A stretch of DNA of 64,000 nucleotides from Cytobacillus massiliigabonensis. Lineage in GTDB: Bacteria; Bacillota; Bacilli; Bacillales; Cytobacillaceae. Below the pieces are notes generated by a model, which did no database searches, had not been told where the DNA came from, and saw nothing but the letters and a program-made list of their open reading frames with translations. The stretch lies in NCBI RefSeq assembly GCF_900199725.1, contig NZ_LT904904.1, positions 2,268,609 through 2,332,608 on the forward strand, read 5' to 3'. The stretch's first letter is position 1; each line of letters opens with the position of its first letter. Both the position numbers and the translations under genes were made by a program. Positions 32,406 to 40,987 of this stretch are shown here, one piece after another.

Positions 32406-33914
32406 ATGAAGGTAGAAGAAATTACGGCTGGATGGTATAGATATACCGACCTAATTCCGAATCTATTATTAGCACTTCTTGTATTATTAATTGGCTATTT
32501 CGTCTCTAAAGGAATTGGAAAAGCAGTGGAGGGGGCTTTAAAGAAAACAAGTATAGATAATCGTTTATTTTCAAATGCAGGTAATCGAAAATATCCATCA
32601 GAAGTGATTATTGGAAAAATAGTTTTTTATATTTTATTCGTGTTTGTGTGGATTATCTTTTTTAATATGCTTAATTTAAGTCTGATCGCAACACCACTCG
32701 TAAGTATGGTTTCAACGTTAACTTCGGCCATTCCCAATCTATTAAAAGCTGCTCTTATTCTGCTATTTGCTTGGATCATTGCTTCCCTTGTGCGCATATT
32801 CATTGAAAAGGGTGCAAAATTAAGTCATATCCATCGTCGTTTAGTCAATTGGAAAATGGCAAAGAGTGAACAAGATGCTGCGAGTAAAGTGAATAGTTTC
32901 GCAAAGGCAATCTTTTATTTTATCCTTTTGTTATTTTTACCTGGGGTACTTGGAGCTTTGCAAATGGAAGGCATTTCTGAACCATTTTCAAATATGTTGT
33001 CTGCAATTCTTGCTTTTCTCCCTAAGTTATTTGCTGCCACAGTCATTGTGTTAATCGGCTGGCTAGTAGCTAAATTTGTTCGAGATTTATTAACGAACTT
33101 TTTAGGCAGTATTGGAACCGATCGCATCGTGCAGCGAATGGGTATAATCAAAAGTGCAGCAGGAACTAATCTTTCAAGCATACTTGGGAATATTGCGTTT
33201 ATCTTCATTTTAATACCAGCAATTATTACAGCAATAGAAAAATTAGAACTAAAAGGTATTTCTGAGCCTGCAATTGCGATGCTGCATGATGTATTAACGA
33301 TGATTCCGAATATACTAGTTGCTGTAATCTTCATTTTAATCGGTTTATGGATAGGAAAATGGGTAGAAAAAATGGTCGTGCAAATGCTGTGGCGTATAAA
33401 GTTTGATCAAGTATTTTACCAGATTGGAATAGGGTCTCTAACACCGCAGCAATCAAAGAATTCCTTGTCGCAGTTAGTAGGCTTACTAGCAAAAATTGTA
33501 GTTGTATTCTTATTCCTTGCTGAAGCATTACAAGTTGTCCATTTAGATTTTTTAGTCAATATTGCATCAGGTGTTATTGCCTATTTGCCAATGCTGCTAA
33601 CAGCCGTATTAATCTTAGGAATTGGATTATATGTAGGGCATTTAGTAGAGCGTATACTACAAAATCTATTAAAACTAAAATATTCCCGTACACTCGCAGC
33701 GGTTGCAAAGTATTCTATATTTGCTATGACTTTATTCATGGCATTAGACCAGCTTGGTGTTGCTCATTCGATTGTAAATGCTGCCTTTATTCTAATTCTT
33801 GGCAGTTTGGCATTAGCATTTGGCCTAGCGTTTGGGCTGGGAGGAAAATCTTTTGCAGCAAAATATTTAGGTAAATTAGATGAGAAGTTAGATGAGAAAA
33901 CAGAGGAAATTTAA
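32406..33914 (+). CDS. Mechanosensitive-channel-related protein with five TM-helix repeats
   Basis: The 502-residue membrane protein contains five copies of the conserved TM-helix repeat found in MscS-related proteins. Examples are LPNLLLALLVLLIGYFVSKG near 17, LPKLFAATVIVLIGWLVAKF near 205 and LPMLLTAVLILGIGLYVGHL near 395. The C-terminus carries an MscS-like pore motif (ALAFGLAFGLGGKSFAAKYL), but the large cytoplasmic beta domain of MscS is missing. AAAGGGAGAG precedes the chosen ATG. The upstream sigma-B promoter suggests a role in osmotic or envelope stress. Channel activity is not proven by sequence. Confidence 0.8.
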   Translation: MKVEEITAGWYRYTDLIPNLLLALLVLLIGYFVSKGIGKAVEGALKKTSIDNRLFSNAGNRKYPSEVIIGKIVFYILFVFVWIIFFNMLNLSLIATPLVSMVSTLTSAIPNLLKAALILLFAWIIASLVRIFIEKGAKLSHIHRRLVNWKMAKSEQDAASKVNSFAKAIFYFILLLFLPGVLGALQMEGISEPFSNMLSAILAFLPKLFAATVIVLIGWLVAKFVRDLLTNFLGSIGTDRIVQRMGIIKSAAGTNLSSILGNIAFIFILIPAIITAIEKLELKGISEPAIAMLHDVLTMIPNILVAVIFILIGLWIGKWVEKMVVQMLWRIKFDQVFYQIGIGSLTPQQSKNSLSQLVGLLAKIVVVFLFLAEALQVVHLDFLVNIASGVIAYLPMLLTAVLILGIGLYVGHLVERILQNLLKLKYSRTLAAVAKYSIFAMTLFMALDQLGVAHSIVNAAFILILGSLALAFGLAFGLGGKSFAAKYLGKLDEKLDEKTEEI

Positions 33915-33923
33915 GTTTGAACG

Positions 33924-33968
33924 TTTACAATCCGAAGTCCATTCATGATTTCGGATTGTAAATATTTG
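33924..33968 (+). terminator. Intrinsic hairpin after the channel-like gene
   Basis: TTTACAATCCGAA (33924-33936) pairs perfectly with TTCGGATTGTAAA (33950-33962). The following T-run is poor (TATTTG), so read-through into the CNNM gene is possible. Confidence 0.65.
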
Positions 33969-33998
33969 ATAGAAATGGGATTAAAGGAGGTCGTCACA

Positions 33999-35300
33999 TT
34001 GCTTGTAATTAATGTCTTGCTGATTATTCTATTAATCGCTCTAACTGCCTTTTTCGTTGCAGTTGAATTTGCCATTGTCAAAGTGCGGAGATCCAGAATT
34101 GAACAATTGATGGCTGAAGGGAAAAAGAGTGCTTTTTCGGCTAGAAAAGTAGTTACCCACTTGGATGAATATCTGTCGGCTTGTCAACTCGGCATTACGG
34201 TGACAGCCTTGGGACTAGGCTGGTTGGGAGAACCAACAGTGGAAAAGCTATTTCATCCCATATTAGCAGCATTCCAAATGAATGAATCCATCACACATCT
34301 AATTTCCTTCCTTCTTTCTTTTGTAGTAGTCACCTTTATCCATGTTGTCATAGGAGAGCTTGCTCCTAAATCAATTGCCATTCAAAAAGCGGAAGAAATT
34401 ACACTGCTATTCGCAAAACCGATTATTCTTTTTTATAAGGTAATGTATCCGTTTATATGGCTTTTAAACAGCTCGGCACGATTACTTGTTGGGATTTTCG
34501 GTGTAAAGCCTGCATCAGAACATGAATTAGCGCATTCTGAGGAAGAACTGAGAATTCTCTTAGCAGAGAGCTATAAAAGTGGGGAAATTAATCACAATGA
34601 ATGGACATATGTAAACAATATTTTTGAGTTTGATGAACGGGTTGCAAAAGAAATAATGGTTCCTCGTACGGAAATGAGCTGTATTTCTGCCAATGATTCA
34701 ATTAATAAGGTTGTAAATAAATTAAAGACTGAGAGATATACACGCTATCCAGTTGTTGAAGGAGATAAAGATCATATCATCGGAATGATAAATATTAAAA
34801 TGCTTTTAACAGCAACGTTCAAGAAAAAAGGCTCTAATCATGATGTTACTATCAAAAGTTTTATGCAGCCAATCATTCAAGTTATAGAATCCATTCCAAT
34901 ACATGACCTGCTGATAAAAATGCAAAAGGAAGGCACCCATATGGCGATATTAATAGATGAATATGGCGGAACTTCTGGTTTAGTTACGGTTGAAGATATT
35001 ATTGAAGAGATTGTTGGCGAAGTAAGGGATGAATTTGATATAGATGAGATTCCGGAGATTCGTAAAATTTCAGATTCTCATTATATTTTGGATGGGAAGG
35101 TCTTAATTAATTCAGTTAACGAACGGTTTCAAATACATTTATCTGATGAAGAAGTAGACACAATTGGCGGATGGTTCCTCACACAAAATTCTGCTGCCAA
35201 AATAAGTGAAGGGGCAGTAGTTGAAGCAGAGGGGTATGTGTTTACAATTAAGGAAGTAGATGGCTATCACATCTCCTATTTGGAAGTAAAAAAGAGTTAA
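33999..35300 (+). CDS. CNNM/HlyC-CorC family membrane protein (DUF21-CBS-CorC_HlyC)
   Basis: The 433-residue protein has an N-terminal DUF21 membrane domain ([20 protein letters not shown] near 18 and [16 protein letters not shown] near 122). A tandem CBS pair follows ([10 protein letters not shown] near 203 and [21 protein letters not shown] near 320), with a C-terminal CorC_HlyC domain (VDTIGGWFL near 387). Homologues transport or regulate divalent cations, mainly Mg efflux. The TTG at 33999 is 8 bp from AAAGGAGG and is preferred over earlier starts inside the hairpin. Probably co-expressed with the upstream stress gene by read-through. Confidence 0.85.
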   Translation: MLVINVLLIILLIALTAFFVAVEFAIVKVRRSRIEQLMAEGKKSAFSARKVVTHLDEYLSACQLGITVTALGLGWLGEPTVEKLFHPILAAFQMNESITHLISFLLSFVVVTFIHVVIGELAPKSIAIQKAEEITLLFAKPIILFYKVMYPFIWLLNSSARLLVGIFGVKPASEHELAHSEEELRILLAESYKSGEINHNEWTYVNNIFEFDERVAKEIMVPRTEMSCISANDSINKVVNKLKTERYTRYPVVEGDKDHIIGMINIKMLLTATFKKKGSNHDVTIKSFMQPIIQVIESIPIHDLLIKMQKEGTHMAILIDEYGGTSGLVTVEDIIEEIVGEVRDEFDIDEIPEIRKISDSHYILDGKVLINSVNERFQIHLSDEEVDTIGGWFLTQNSAAKISEGAVVEAEGYVFTIKEVDGYHISYLEVKKS

Positions 35301-35321
35301 GCCTCAATGGGGCTTTTTTCT
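35299..35321 (+). terminator. Intrinsic terminator
   Basis: AAGCCTC pairs with GGGGCTT (one G-T pair) around a 3-base loop, followed by TTTTTC. It closes the CNNM-family gene. Confidence 0.7.
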
Positions 35322-35365
35322 TTGTAAATTAAAGTGAACACTTCAGTTTGGATTGATATTGGAAT

Positions 35366-35770
35366 CTATTTTTTCTTCATTTTATTATTCAATTCTTTAT
35401 TTAAATACTTAGTTAATATCTTTTGAATGGCTGTAAGCTTTAACAAACTAAAGACAAAAATGACTGTTCCTGCTATCGTAAAAATTTCTTTCATTCGTAT
35501 ATCCTGTGCCAGGAATTGACTGATAGATGAAATGATTACCGCTAGAGAAAATGCTCCGAATAAAATTAGGAAGGTTGCTAACTTACGGCGTATAGGATGA
35601 CCCAATATAAGCTCAGATTCATCAGTCGTAAATCCAGTACCAGTCATCATTGAAATAACCTGAAACCTAGAAACTTCTACATTTAACCCTGTTAAGCGAA
35701 ATAAAATAACAAATACTTCAATCACAACCAAGATAATAATTAAATAAATGAATAAAAATAATATATTCAT
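35366..35770 (-). CDS. Small integral membrane protein, function unknown
   Basis: The 134-residue protein has three predicted membrane helices (about 3-26, 65-88 and 96-115). A conserved-looking segment between the first two (SRFQVISMMTGTGFTTDESELI) faintly recalls the filter loops of Trk-type potassium transporters. It matches the membrane part of larger proteins that continue into a TrkA-C domain, but no such domain follows. GAGGTGA precedes the ATG. A strong sigma-B promoter lies upstream on the same strand, so it is a stress-induced membrane protein. Confidence 0.65.
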   Translation of the reverse strand: MNILFLFIYLIIILVVIEVFVILFRLTGLNVEVSRFQVISMMTGTGFTTDESELILGHPIRRKLATFLILFGAFSLAVIISSISQFLAQDIRMKEIFTIAGTVIFVFSLLKLTAIQKILTKYLNKELNNKMKKK

Positions 35771-35827
35771 AGGTCACCTCATAATATTCTCAAATAATTG
35801 TGTATCGACAGCCATTTAAACCAATAA

Positions 35828-35853
35828 ATACCCATCATTATTTGTGCTAAAAC
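35828..35853 (-). promoter_or_regulatory. Sigma-B promoter for the small membrane protein
   Basis: On the minus strand GTTTTA (35848-35853) and a perfect GGGTAT (35828-35833) are 14 bp apart. It points to the gene starting at 35770. Confidence 0.75.
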
Positions 35854-35864
35854 ATTCGTTTCAA

Positions 35865-35890
35865 GTTTGGCTTATTGAACGTCGGGGGAA
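35865..35890 (+). promoter_or_regulatory. Possible sigma-B promoter for the CorA-like gene
   Basis: GTTTGG (35865-35870) and GGGGAA (35885-35890) are 14 bp apart, a weaker match to the sigma-B consensus. It is back to back with the strong sigma-B promoter on the other strand. Confidence 0.4.
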
Positions 35891-35924
35891 GAATAATAAA
35901 AGATCTCGATAAGGAGTGGATGAT

Positions 35925-36866
35925 TTGCAGAAATCTATCGGCGTAAATCAATGGAAATGGGTTCAATTGGATCAAACCGAAAATGTACATCCCCATTTAC
36001 AATTGGAAGAGGATGATCCGCTAAACAAATGGCTGAAAGAGGTTCACAATAATAATATGAATTGCATAAGAGTGGACTACTTAAAGAATGGGGAAAAAGC
36101 GATGAAAGGTTCACTCATTTATAAACAAAATTTTGAAGCAGAAGAGGACTTTAAAATTTTTCATTTTTATCTGACGTCTACTTGTTTAATCACGATCAAT
36201 CTTGATTTCCACATACTAAAACAAATCAATCTCGAAACCTTTCAAAAACGAATAGAGTTGACAGAGAATGCAGTTGATGGATTTTTACTATTTCTTGGTG
36301 ATTTGATGAATGAAATGTTAGTGGAGATTGATCAATTTGAAGAAGCGCTAAAACAACTTATTTGGAGTATACGAACAAGAAATGGCACAGGGATTCTTGA
36401 ACAAGTATTTAACTGCAGACATGAACTATTCATTTGGAAGAATTTATTCATTCCAATTAATGAACTAAAAATGGCTATCGATGAGATGAATTTTCAAGAA
36501 AGTAGGAAAGGGGAGATCTTTAGCTGTACATGTAAGAGGATTGAGCGGGCGTTGGTACTATTAGATGGATATGAAAGGGAAATCGATTCGATAATTAATC
36601 TTGAAGAAGTTATTTCATCGCATCGGGGGAATGAAATTATGAAAACGTTAACTGTCATAACGACGATTTTCACTCCTATTATGGCATTAGGGGCTTTATG
36701 GGGAATGAATTTTAAGCATATGCCAGAGCTTGAGTGGAAGTTTGGTTATATTCTCTCCATTATATTAATCGTTTTTTCCACTTTCCTTCTATATGCTTAT
36801 TTAAAAGTAAAGGGTTGGACCGGAGACCTATTAAAAGGGAAAAAGAAGGGGTCATTTTTTAAGTAA
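35925..36866 (+). CDS. CorA-family divalent cation transporter
   Basis: The 313-residue protein has a long helical cytoplasmic domain followed by two C-terminal membrane helices. The signature GMN is in ALWGMNFKHMPE near 261, at the end of the first helix. CorA proteins are pentameric channels for Mg and similar ions. The external loop has MPELEWK in place of the common MPE-type acidic loop. The TTG at 35925 is 8 bp from AAGGAG and is preferred over the GTG at 35916, which overlaps it. Located among sigma-B-type genes. Confidence 0.85.
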   Translation: MQKSIGVNQWKWVQLDQTENVHPHLQLEEDDPLNKWLKEVHNNNMNCIRVDYLKNGEKAMKGSLIYKQNFEAEEDFKIFHFYLTSTCLITINLDFHILKQINLETFQKRIELTENAVDGFLLFLGDLMNEMLVEIDQFEEALKQLIWSIRTRNGTGILEQVFNCRHELFIWKNLFIPINELKMAIDEMNFQESRKGEIFSCTCKRIERALVLLDGYEREIDSIINLEEVISSHRGNEIMKTLTVITTIFTPIMALGALWGMNFKHMPELEWKFGYILSIILIVFSTFLLYAYLKVKGWTGDLLKGKKKGSFFK

Positions 36867-36958
36867 CAAAGGCATTTTAATAGATTACAAATATTTCAAA
36901 CAGTTTAATTTCCCAGAATGATAGTTTTGTTTGTATCTTCTAGTGGTAAAACACTAGC

Positions 36959-36983
36959 AAGGTTATTAATTAGGTAACCTTAC
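36959..36983. promoter_or_regulatory. Inverted repeat upstream of the 74-residue protein gene
   Basis: AAGGTTA and TAACCTT form an inverted repeat with a 9-bp centre, about 30 bp before the gene at 37012. It may be an operator or a leader hairpin. No good promoter was seen next to it. Confidence 0.3.
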
Positions 36984-37011
36984 TGACTCAAAACCCTGGG
37001 AGGAAAAGTAA

Positions 37012-37236
37012 ATGAATATGAATGACCTTAATCAAGTTGATATGTTGATGTCAAAAAATATTTCAGGTACAAAAAATCGAGAAGATGAGCCTCTAGTACA
37101 GGACAGCCAGGCATACGGACATGTTACTGATAAGGATATGCAAAAACAAAGCGGCATTCGATATGGAAATATCACTTCGGAGGACAATGTAATAGAAAAG
37201 CTAGAAAATAAAGGGGAAGTGTCCCAACGGAAATAG
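37012..37236 (+). CDS. Hydrophilic hypothetical protein
   Basis: The 74-residue protein begins MNMNDLNQVDMLMSKNISG and is polar throughout, with many Asp, Glu, Asn and Lys and no Cys or hydrophobic segment. It is probably disordered in part. A GGGAGG site precedes the ATG and a strong terminator (37269-37300) follows, which supports a real single-gene unit. The family is not recognised. The position between corA and the sigB operon suggests, but does not show, a stress role. Confidence 0.55.
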   Translation: MNMNDLNQVDMLMSKNISGTKNREDEPLVQDSQAYGHVTDKDMQKQSGIRYGNITSEDNVIEKLENKGEVSQRK

Positions 37237-37268
37237 GATGTGCATATGCACATTTGAGTGGAAGAATA

Positions 37269-37302
37269 AAAGACTTGCACAATAAAACGTGCAAGTCTTT
37301 CT
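37269..37302 (+). terminator. Intrinsic terminator
   Basis: AAAGACTTGCAC (37269-37280) pairs perfectly with GTGCAAGTCTTT (37289-37300). Confidence 0.8.
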
Positions 37303-37372
37303 AACTAGATATCTCTCGTTTTATCATCTGCATATTCATTTTTTATAGTATGTAATTTTTAAATAGAAAAGA

Positions 37373-37398
37373 GTTTCAATTTTAATAGGCGAGGGTAT
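37373..37398 (+). promoter_or_regulatory. Sigma-B promoter of the rsbV-rsbW-sigB operon
   Basis: GTTTCA (37373-37378) and a perfect GGGTAT (37393-37398) are 14 bp apart, 32 bp before rsbV. This is the expected autoregulatory promoter. Confidence 0.85.
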
Positions 37399-37429
37399 AA
37401 AAAAACAAATATTTAAAAGGTGTGATGAT

Positions 37430-37762
37430 ATGAAGATAAACATCAATAAACAATATAAAGGGAATGAAATATTGGTGTTTGTAGAAGGAGAAATTGATGC
37501 CTATACAGCTCCAAAGCTTAGAGAGGAACTGTGGCATTTGTCAGAAAAGGAAAACACGACCATAACTATTAACCTAATGGAAGTTACCTATTTAGATAGT
37601 ACTGGTCTGGGTGTATTTGTCGGATTATTCAAGCGATTAAATAGCAGTAATGGAGAGTTGAAGCTAATTGAGCTATCTAACAGACTTTTTAAACTCTTCG
37701 AAATGACGGGATTATTAAACATAATGAATATTCGTGTAAATTCTGTAGATGGAGGGCGATGA
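37430..37762 (+). CDS. rsbV: Anti-sigma-B factor antagonist RsbV
   Basis: This 110-residue STAS-domain protein has FVEGEIDAYTAPKLREELW near 18-36 and the phosphorylation motif YLDSTGLGVFVGLFKR near 54-69, where the Ser of DSTG is the target of RsbW. Unphosphorylated RsbV binds RsbW and frees sigma-B. It is the first gene of the operon, and its stop overlaps the rsbW start. Confidence 0.92.
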   Translation: MKININKQYKGNEILVFVEGEIDAYTAPKLREELWHLSEKENTTITINLMEVTYLDSTGLGVFVGLFKRLNSSNGELKLIELSNRLFKLFEMTGLLNIMNIRVNSVDGGR

Positions 37763-38241
37763 TGGAAGTGATGGAATATATTGAAATGAAGTTACCGGCT
37801 AAGCCTGATAATATTGGGATCGTAAGACTAACATTGTCGGGAATCGCCAGCAGCATGGGATTTACATATGAAGATGTTGAGGATCTTAAGATTGCTGTTA
37901 GTGAAGCATGTACGAATAGTGTACAGCATGCGTATGATAAAAATGAAGGTGGAGAAGTGGTTATAGGATTTGGGATTTATAAGGACAAGCTAGAAATGAT
38001 GGTCGCCGATTGTGGAAGGAGCTTCAATTTTAACCGGATTAAAGCAGAGCTAGGCCCATATACAGAATCAAGTACTGTGGATCAGCTTGCAGAGGGAGGG
38101 TTAGGATTGTATTTAATCGAAACTCTCATGGATGAAGTGCGTGTAATGAATCATTCAGGGGTAACGGTCTACATGATGAAGTATCTAAATGGGGAGCGTG
38201 AAAATTATGGCACAATCAACCCAATCGGTAAGACGGTCTAA
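37759..38241 (+). CDS. rsbW: Serine-protein kinase / anti-sigma-B factor RsbW
   Basis: The 160-residue GHKL-type kinase has the N box AVSEACTNSVQHAYD near 49-63, the G1-like VADCGRSFN near 82, and GGLGLYLIETLMDEV near 112. It binds sigma-B and phosphorylates RsbV. Overlaps of 4 bp with rsbV and about 35 bp with sigB indicate tight translational coupling. Confidence 0.92.
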   Translation: MMEVMEYIEMKLPAKPDNIGIVRLTLSGIASSMGFTYEDVEDLKIAVSEACTNSVQHAYDKNEGGEVVIGFGIYKDKLEMMVADCGRSFNFNRIKAELGPYTESSTVDQLAEGGLGLYLIETLMDEVRVMNHSGVTVYMMKYLNGERENYGTINPIGKTV

Positions 38242-38989
38242 AGAAGAGATTGAGAGCCTAATTTTAGAGTTTCAAAACGGAAACTCATTAGCCCAAACGA
38301 TATTAGTAGAACATTATAATGCACTAGTAGCAAGCCTAGCAAGAAAGTACTCAAGAGGGAGAAATTTCCATGAAGATATCGTACAAGTAGGGATGTTGGG
38401 GCTATTATCTGCGATTAGAAGATATGACGTAGAAAAGGGAAGCTCCTTTGAATCGTATCTATTTCCTACTGTTATTGGAGAAATTAAGCGATATTTAAGG
38501 GATAAGACATGGAGTGTCCATGTTCCGAGGCGTATAAAAGAAATTTGGCCGAAAATAAATTCAATAGTAGACGAACTTACTAATCTAAACCAACGATCAC
38601 CAAAGATACATGAAATCGCCTATTATCTTGGTATTTCTGAAGAGGAAGTACTTGAAGCAATGGAAATGGGCAAAAGCTATCAAGCTGCATCAGTCGATCA
38701 GCCGATTGAAACTGGGAGAGAGGGCAGCATATTAACAACCTTGGATGTAGTAGGATCGTCAGATATAGGCTTTGAAAATGTGGATCGAAAGCTATTGCTT
38801 GAAAGTGCACTACATGTATTAACTGAAAGAGAAAAGCAAATTATCCATTGTACGTTTATAGAGAATAAAAGCCAAAAAGAAACAGGAAAGCAATTGGGTA
38901 TTTCACAAATGCATGTTTCAAGACTTCAAAAAAAGGCAATTGAAAAATTAAGAAAAGAGCTTCAAATAGAGCTGAACAATAGTTCTTAA
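38207..38989 (+). CDS. sigB: General stress sigma factor SigB
   Basis: The 260-residue protein has sigma region 2 (LARKYSRGRNFHEDIVQVGMLGLLSAIRRYD near 45-75), region 3 and region 4 (LTEREKQIIHCTFIENKSQKETGKQLGISQMHVSRLQKKAIEKL at the C-terminus). This is the sigma-B/F/G class pattern. The ATG at 38207 is preceded by GGGGAGCG, and an upstream in-frame start has no such site. No rsbX, rsbRST, rsbU or rsbP gene is next to the operon, so the upstream phosphatase must be encoded elsewhere. Confidence 0.93.
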   Translation: MAQSTQSVRRSKEEIESLILEFQNGNSLAQTILVEHYNALVASLARKYSRGRNFHEDIVQVGMLGLLSAIRRYDVEKGSSFESYLFPTVIGEIKRYLRDKTWSVHVPRRIKEIWPKINSIVDELTNLNQRSPKIHEIAYYLGISEEEVLEAMEMGKSYQAASVDQPIETGREGSILTTLDVVGSSDIGFENVDRKLLLESALHVLTEREKQIIHCTFIENKSQKETGKQLGISQMHVSRLQKKAIEKLRKELQIELNNSS

Positions 38990-39032
38990 TAAGAACAATG
39001 TGCAAATGTCTTGTAAGCTATTTTTAATAGCA

Positions 39033-39084
39033 CAAATGGAGCCTCCCAAAAGGTATTATTAATCTTTTTGGGAGGCTCCATTTG
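39033..39084 (+). terminator. Hairpin terminator after sigB
   Basis: A 19-bp perfect stem joins 39033-39051 with 39066-39084 (core GGAGCCTCCC/GGGAGGCTCC, flanked by A and T runs). Confidence 0.8.
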
Positions 39085-39212
39085 TTATCTCTGCTTTGAG
39101 ACTAGGCATTTACAATAAGAAATGCAAAAGAAATGACACTTTCAGCTTGTGTTAAAAGGGTTTAAGCAGTAAATGATGAATAATATAAAAAGAGTAAAAA
39201 TGGGGTGCAAGA

Positions 39213-39644
39213 ATGAAAAAAAATTTTATCATATTTTTTATATTTACTATCTTTCTATTAAATCTTATTGGTTGTTCAAATAATTTTACTAAAGAGTTTG
39301 ATTGGAACCAGTTAACTCGAGTTGATGTAGAAATATTAAAAGTTAAAAAAAATGCTGATGAAATAATAATTGCAGAGGAAGAAAAGATTATAACTTTAAG
39401 AGAATTATTTGCAAAAATTGAATGGGAAGAAAATATAAAGGCTGAAATGGCTAGAAAAGAAGATGTAAAATCCACTTTATTCTTCACATATGATAAAAAT
39501 ATGCCAGAAAGATTATTTGAATATTTTATATGGTTTAATAAAGGCGGCACAACAGCAACGATTATTGACAGAGAAAAGAATGCTCTAGGAACATTAGTCA
39601 ATGAAGACGCACAAACATTAAAAAATACTCTAGTGAATAACTAA
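39213..39644 (+). CDS. Hypothetical lipoprotein
   Basis: The 143-residue product has a lipoprotein signal ending LIGC (lipid Cys near 21). The mature part is charged, with a predicted beta-rich C-terminal half (TLFFTYDKNMPERLFEYFIWF). The coding region is more AT-rich than its neighbours, which may mean a foreign or fast-evolving origin. GGGGTG precedes the ATG. A perfect terminator follows at 39641-39671. I do not recognise the family. Confidence 0.6.
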   Translation: MKKNFIIFFIFTIFLLNLIGCSNNFTKEFDWNQLTRVDVEILKVKKNADEIIIAEEEKIITLRELFAKIEWEENIKAEMARKEDVKSTLFFTYDKNMPERLFEYFIWFNKGGTTATIIDREKNALGTLVNEDAQTLKNTLVNN

Positions 39645-39671
39645 AAGAGCAGGAATGACCTGCTCTTTTAG
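39641..39671. terminator. Intrinsic terminator
   Basis: CTAAAAGAGCAGG (39641-39653) pairs perfectly with CCTGCTCTTTTAG (39659-39671). The A/T ends permit termination on both strands. Confidence 0.8.
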
Positions 39672-39764
39672 TGTGATTTGGTATTTTATTTTAATGTTAA
39701 TTCAAGTTTTCCCTACGAATAGAGAACCATTTAGTATGTTACTAGGACATCTTTTTTAGCTATT

Positions 39765-40019
39765 TTATGCGGAGCGTCTCACACTTCTTAAAATGATGCT
39801 TACAATGAATACTAGAGCAATGGCACCAATAAGTGCTGGGATAAAGTAAAAGCCTCCAATAACAGGTCCCCAGCTTCCTAAGATGAGTGATCCGAGCCAC
39901 GCGCCGATAAAGCCAGCGATAATGTTTCCGATAATCCCTCCTGGTATATCACGCCCAAGAATCAGACCTGCTAACCACCCGATAATTCCTCCAATAATTA
40001 ATGCCCAAATAAACCCCAT
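39765..40019 (-). CDS. GlsB/YeaQ/YmgE-family stress membrane protein
   Basis: The 84-residue protein has the family pattern of three glycine-rich membrane segments: IWALIIGGIIGWLAGLILGR, GGIIGNIIAGFIGAWLGSLI and FIPALIGAIALVFIVSIIL. Members are small stress-induced membrane proteins of unclear function. AAGGAGTG precedes the ATG. A sigma-B promoter at 40056-40080 on this strand matches the stress assignment. It is divergent from the YflT-like gene. Confidence 0.85.
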   Translation of the reverse strand: MGFIWALIIGGIIGWLAGLILGRDIPGGIIGNIIAGFIGAWLGSLILGSWGPVIGGFYFIPALIGAIALVFIVSIILRSVRRSA

Positions 40020-40055
40020 ATCATTTCACTCCTTATAAATAGTTATAGCAAATGT

Positions 40056-40080
40056 GTACCCTTCTCAATAAAAGATAAAC
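40056..40080 (-). promoter_or_regulatory. Sigma-B promoter for the GlsB-like gene
   Basis: On the minus strand GTTTAT (40075-40080) and GGGTAC (40056-40061) are 13 bp apart, 36 bp before the gene start. Confidence 0.65.
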
Positions 40081-40153
40081 ATACTTGATAGAAAAGCTAA
40101 ATAAACTATTAACTGAATATTCGTATCCATTTAATGAATATAGTTAAATTAAT

Positions 40154-40179
40154 GTTTTGAAATCTCTTAAACTGGTTAT
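40154..40179 (+). promoter_or_regulatory. Sigma-B promoter for the YflT-like gene
   Basis: GTTTTG (40154-40159) and GGTTAT (40174-40179) are 14 bp apart, with one mismatch in the -10. It is divergent from the sigma-B promoter at 40056-40080. Confidence 0.6.
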
Positions 40180-40254
40180 ACAACTAATAGAACCACATGC
40201 TGATGATTATTATCAATCAGCCAATAGAAAATATACAGTTTAGGAGGAAAACAA

Positions 40255-40581
40255 ATGGCAAATGTGATCATTGTAGAAAATGGTGTGCAAGCAAAAGAGC
40301 AAATTCAGCAATTCATCGATCAAGGATTTACGAAAGAGGAAATATATATACTGGCTCATGATAACAGCCGTTCGAATGATCTAACAAATGCTTTGGATGT
40401 TAATGACATCGGTGTAGAAGAACAAGGGATTTTTGATTCAATCGCAAATGTCTTTCGTACAAGGGGAGATGAGCTACGGTCGAAATTAGAGTCACTTGGT
40501 GTACCTACAACAGATGCTGAGCAGTATGAAAGAGAGTTAGATCAAGGAAAAGTGGTAGTTTTAGCAAATAGATCTGCGTAG
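40255..40581 (+). CDS. General stress protein 17M / YflT-domain protein
   Basis: This 108-residue protein matches the YflT general stress domain. It begins NVIIVENGVQAKEQIQQFIDQGFTKEEIYILAHD, followed by a helical middle (IFDSIANVFRTRGDELRSKLESLG) and an acidic, helical C-terminal part. Relatives in B. subtilis belong to the sigma-B regulon, and a sigma-B promoter is present here. A TAGGAGG site precedes the ATG. The biochemical role of the family is unknown. Confidence 0.85.
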   Translation: MANVIIVENGVQAKEQIQQFIDQGFTKEEIYILAHDNSRSNDLTNALDVNDIGVEEQGIFDSIANVFRTRGDELRSKLESLGVPTTDAEQYERELDQGKVVVLANRSA

Positions 40582-40701
40582 GCAGAAATAAAAGCAGACT
40601 GTTTAAGAAATAAAAAGAGCCTTTTGATTCAGAGTAAGCCTTTATCGTTTGCTATTAATTGATGATAGGGCTAAATCTATAAATATATGAGGTGAAAGGA
40701 T

Positions 40702-40881
40702 ATGAAAATTTCAAATCAAAACTTAGATTCGTTATTAGGTGCTGTGAAAACTGCTAGACATAATAAGAGTGAGAAGCGCACCATAGAAGACTATTTTAGG
40801 AATCCTATTGTTCATAAGGAGATAAGCGGAGAGAGAATTTATGTTCCACTAAATTTAAATAGGATTTGGAATGAGGTTTAA
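40702..40881 (+). CDS. Small hypothetical protein
   Basis: The 59-residue protein starts MKISNQNLDSLLGAVKTARH and ends LNLNRIWNEV, with a basic middle (HNKSEKRTIEDYF). AGGTGAAAGGA precedes the ATG and a large inverted repeat follows at 40896-40951. GTTTGC and GGGCTA about 15 bp apart upstream could be a poor sigma-B promoter. The family is not recognised. Confidence 0.5.
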   Translation: MKISNQNLDSLLGAVKTARHNKSEKRTIEDYFRNPIVHKEISGERIYVPLNLNRIWNEV

Positions 40882-40895
40882 TCCAAATAGAGAAG

Positions 40896-40951
40896 AATTA
40901 ACTGTCTAAACATGATTTCTTTTAATAAAAATTTTGTTTAGGCAGTTAATT
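40896..40951 (+). terminator. Hairpin after the 59-residue gene
   Basis: AATTAACTGTCTAAACA (40896-40912) pairs with TGTTTAGGCAGTTAATT (40935-40951), with one G-T pair. A long AT-rich loop lies between. Confidence 0.6.
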
Positions 40952-40987
40952 AGTTGGAAGTAATAGTCGCTAAAAAAGGAAGTATAG

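Noticed and set aside
32915-33528. Minus-strand open frames inside the channel-like gene
   Set aside because: They have no ribosome binding site, the plus strand holds a well-conserved repeat protein, and their composition is that of a reverse-strand shadow.
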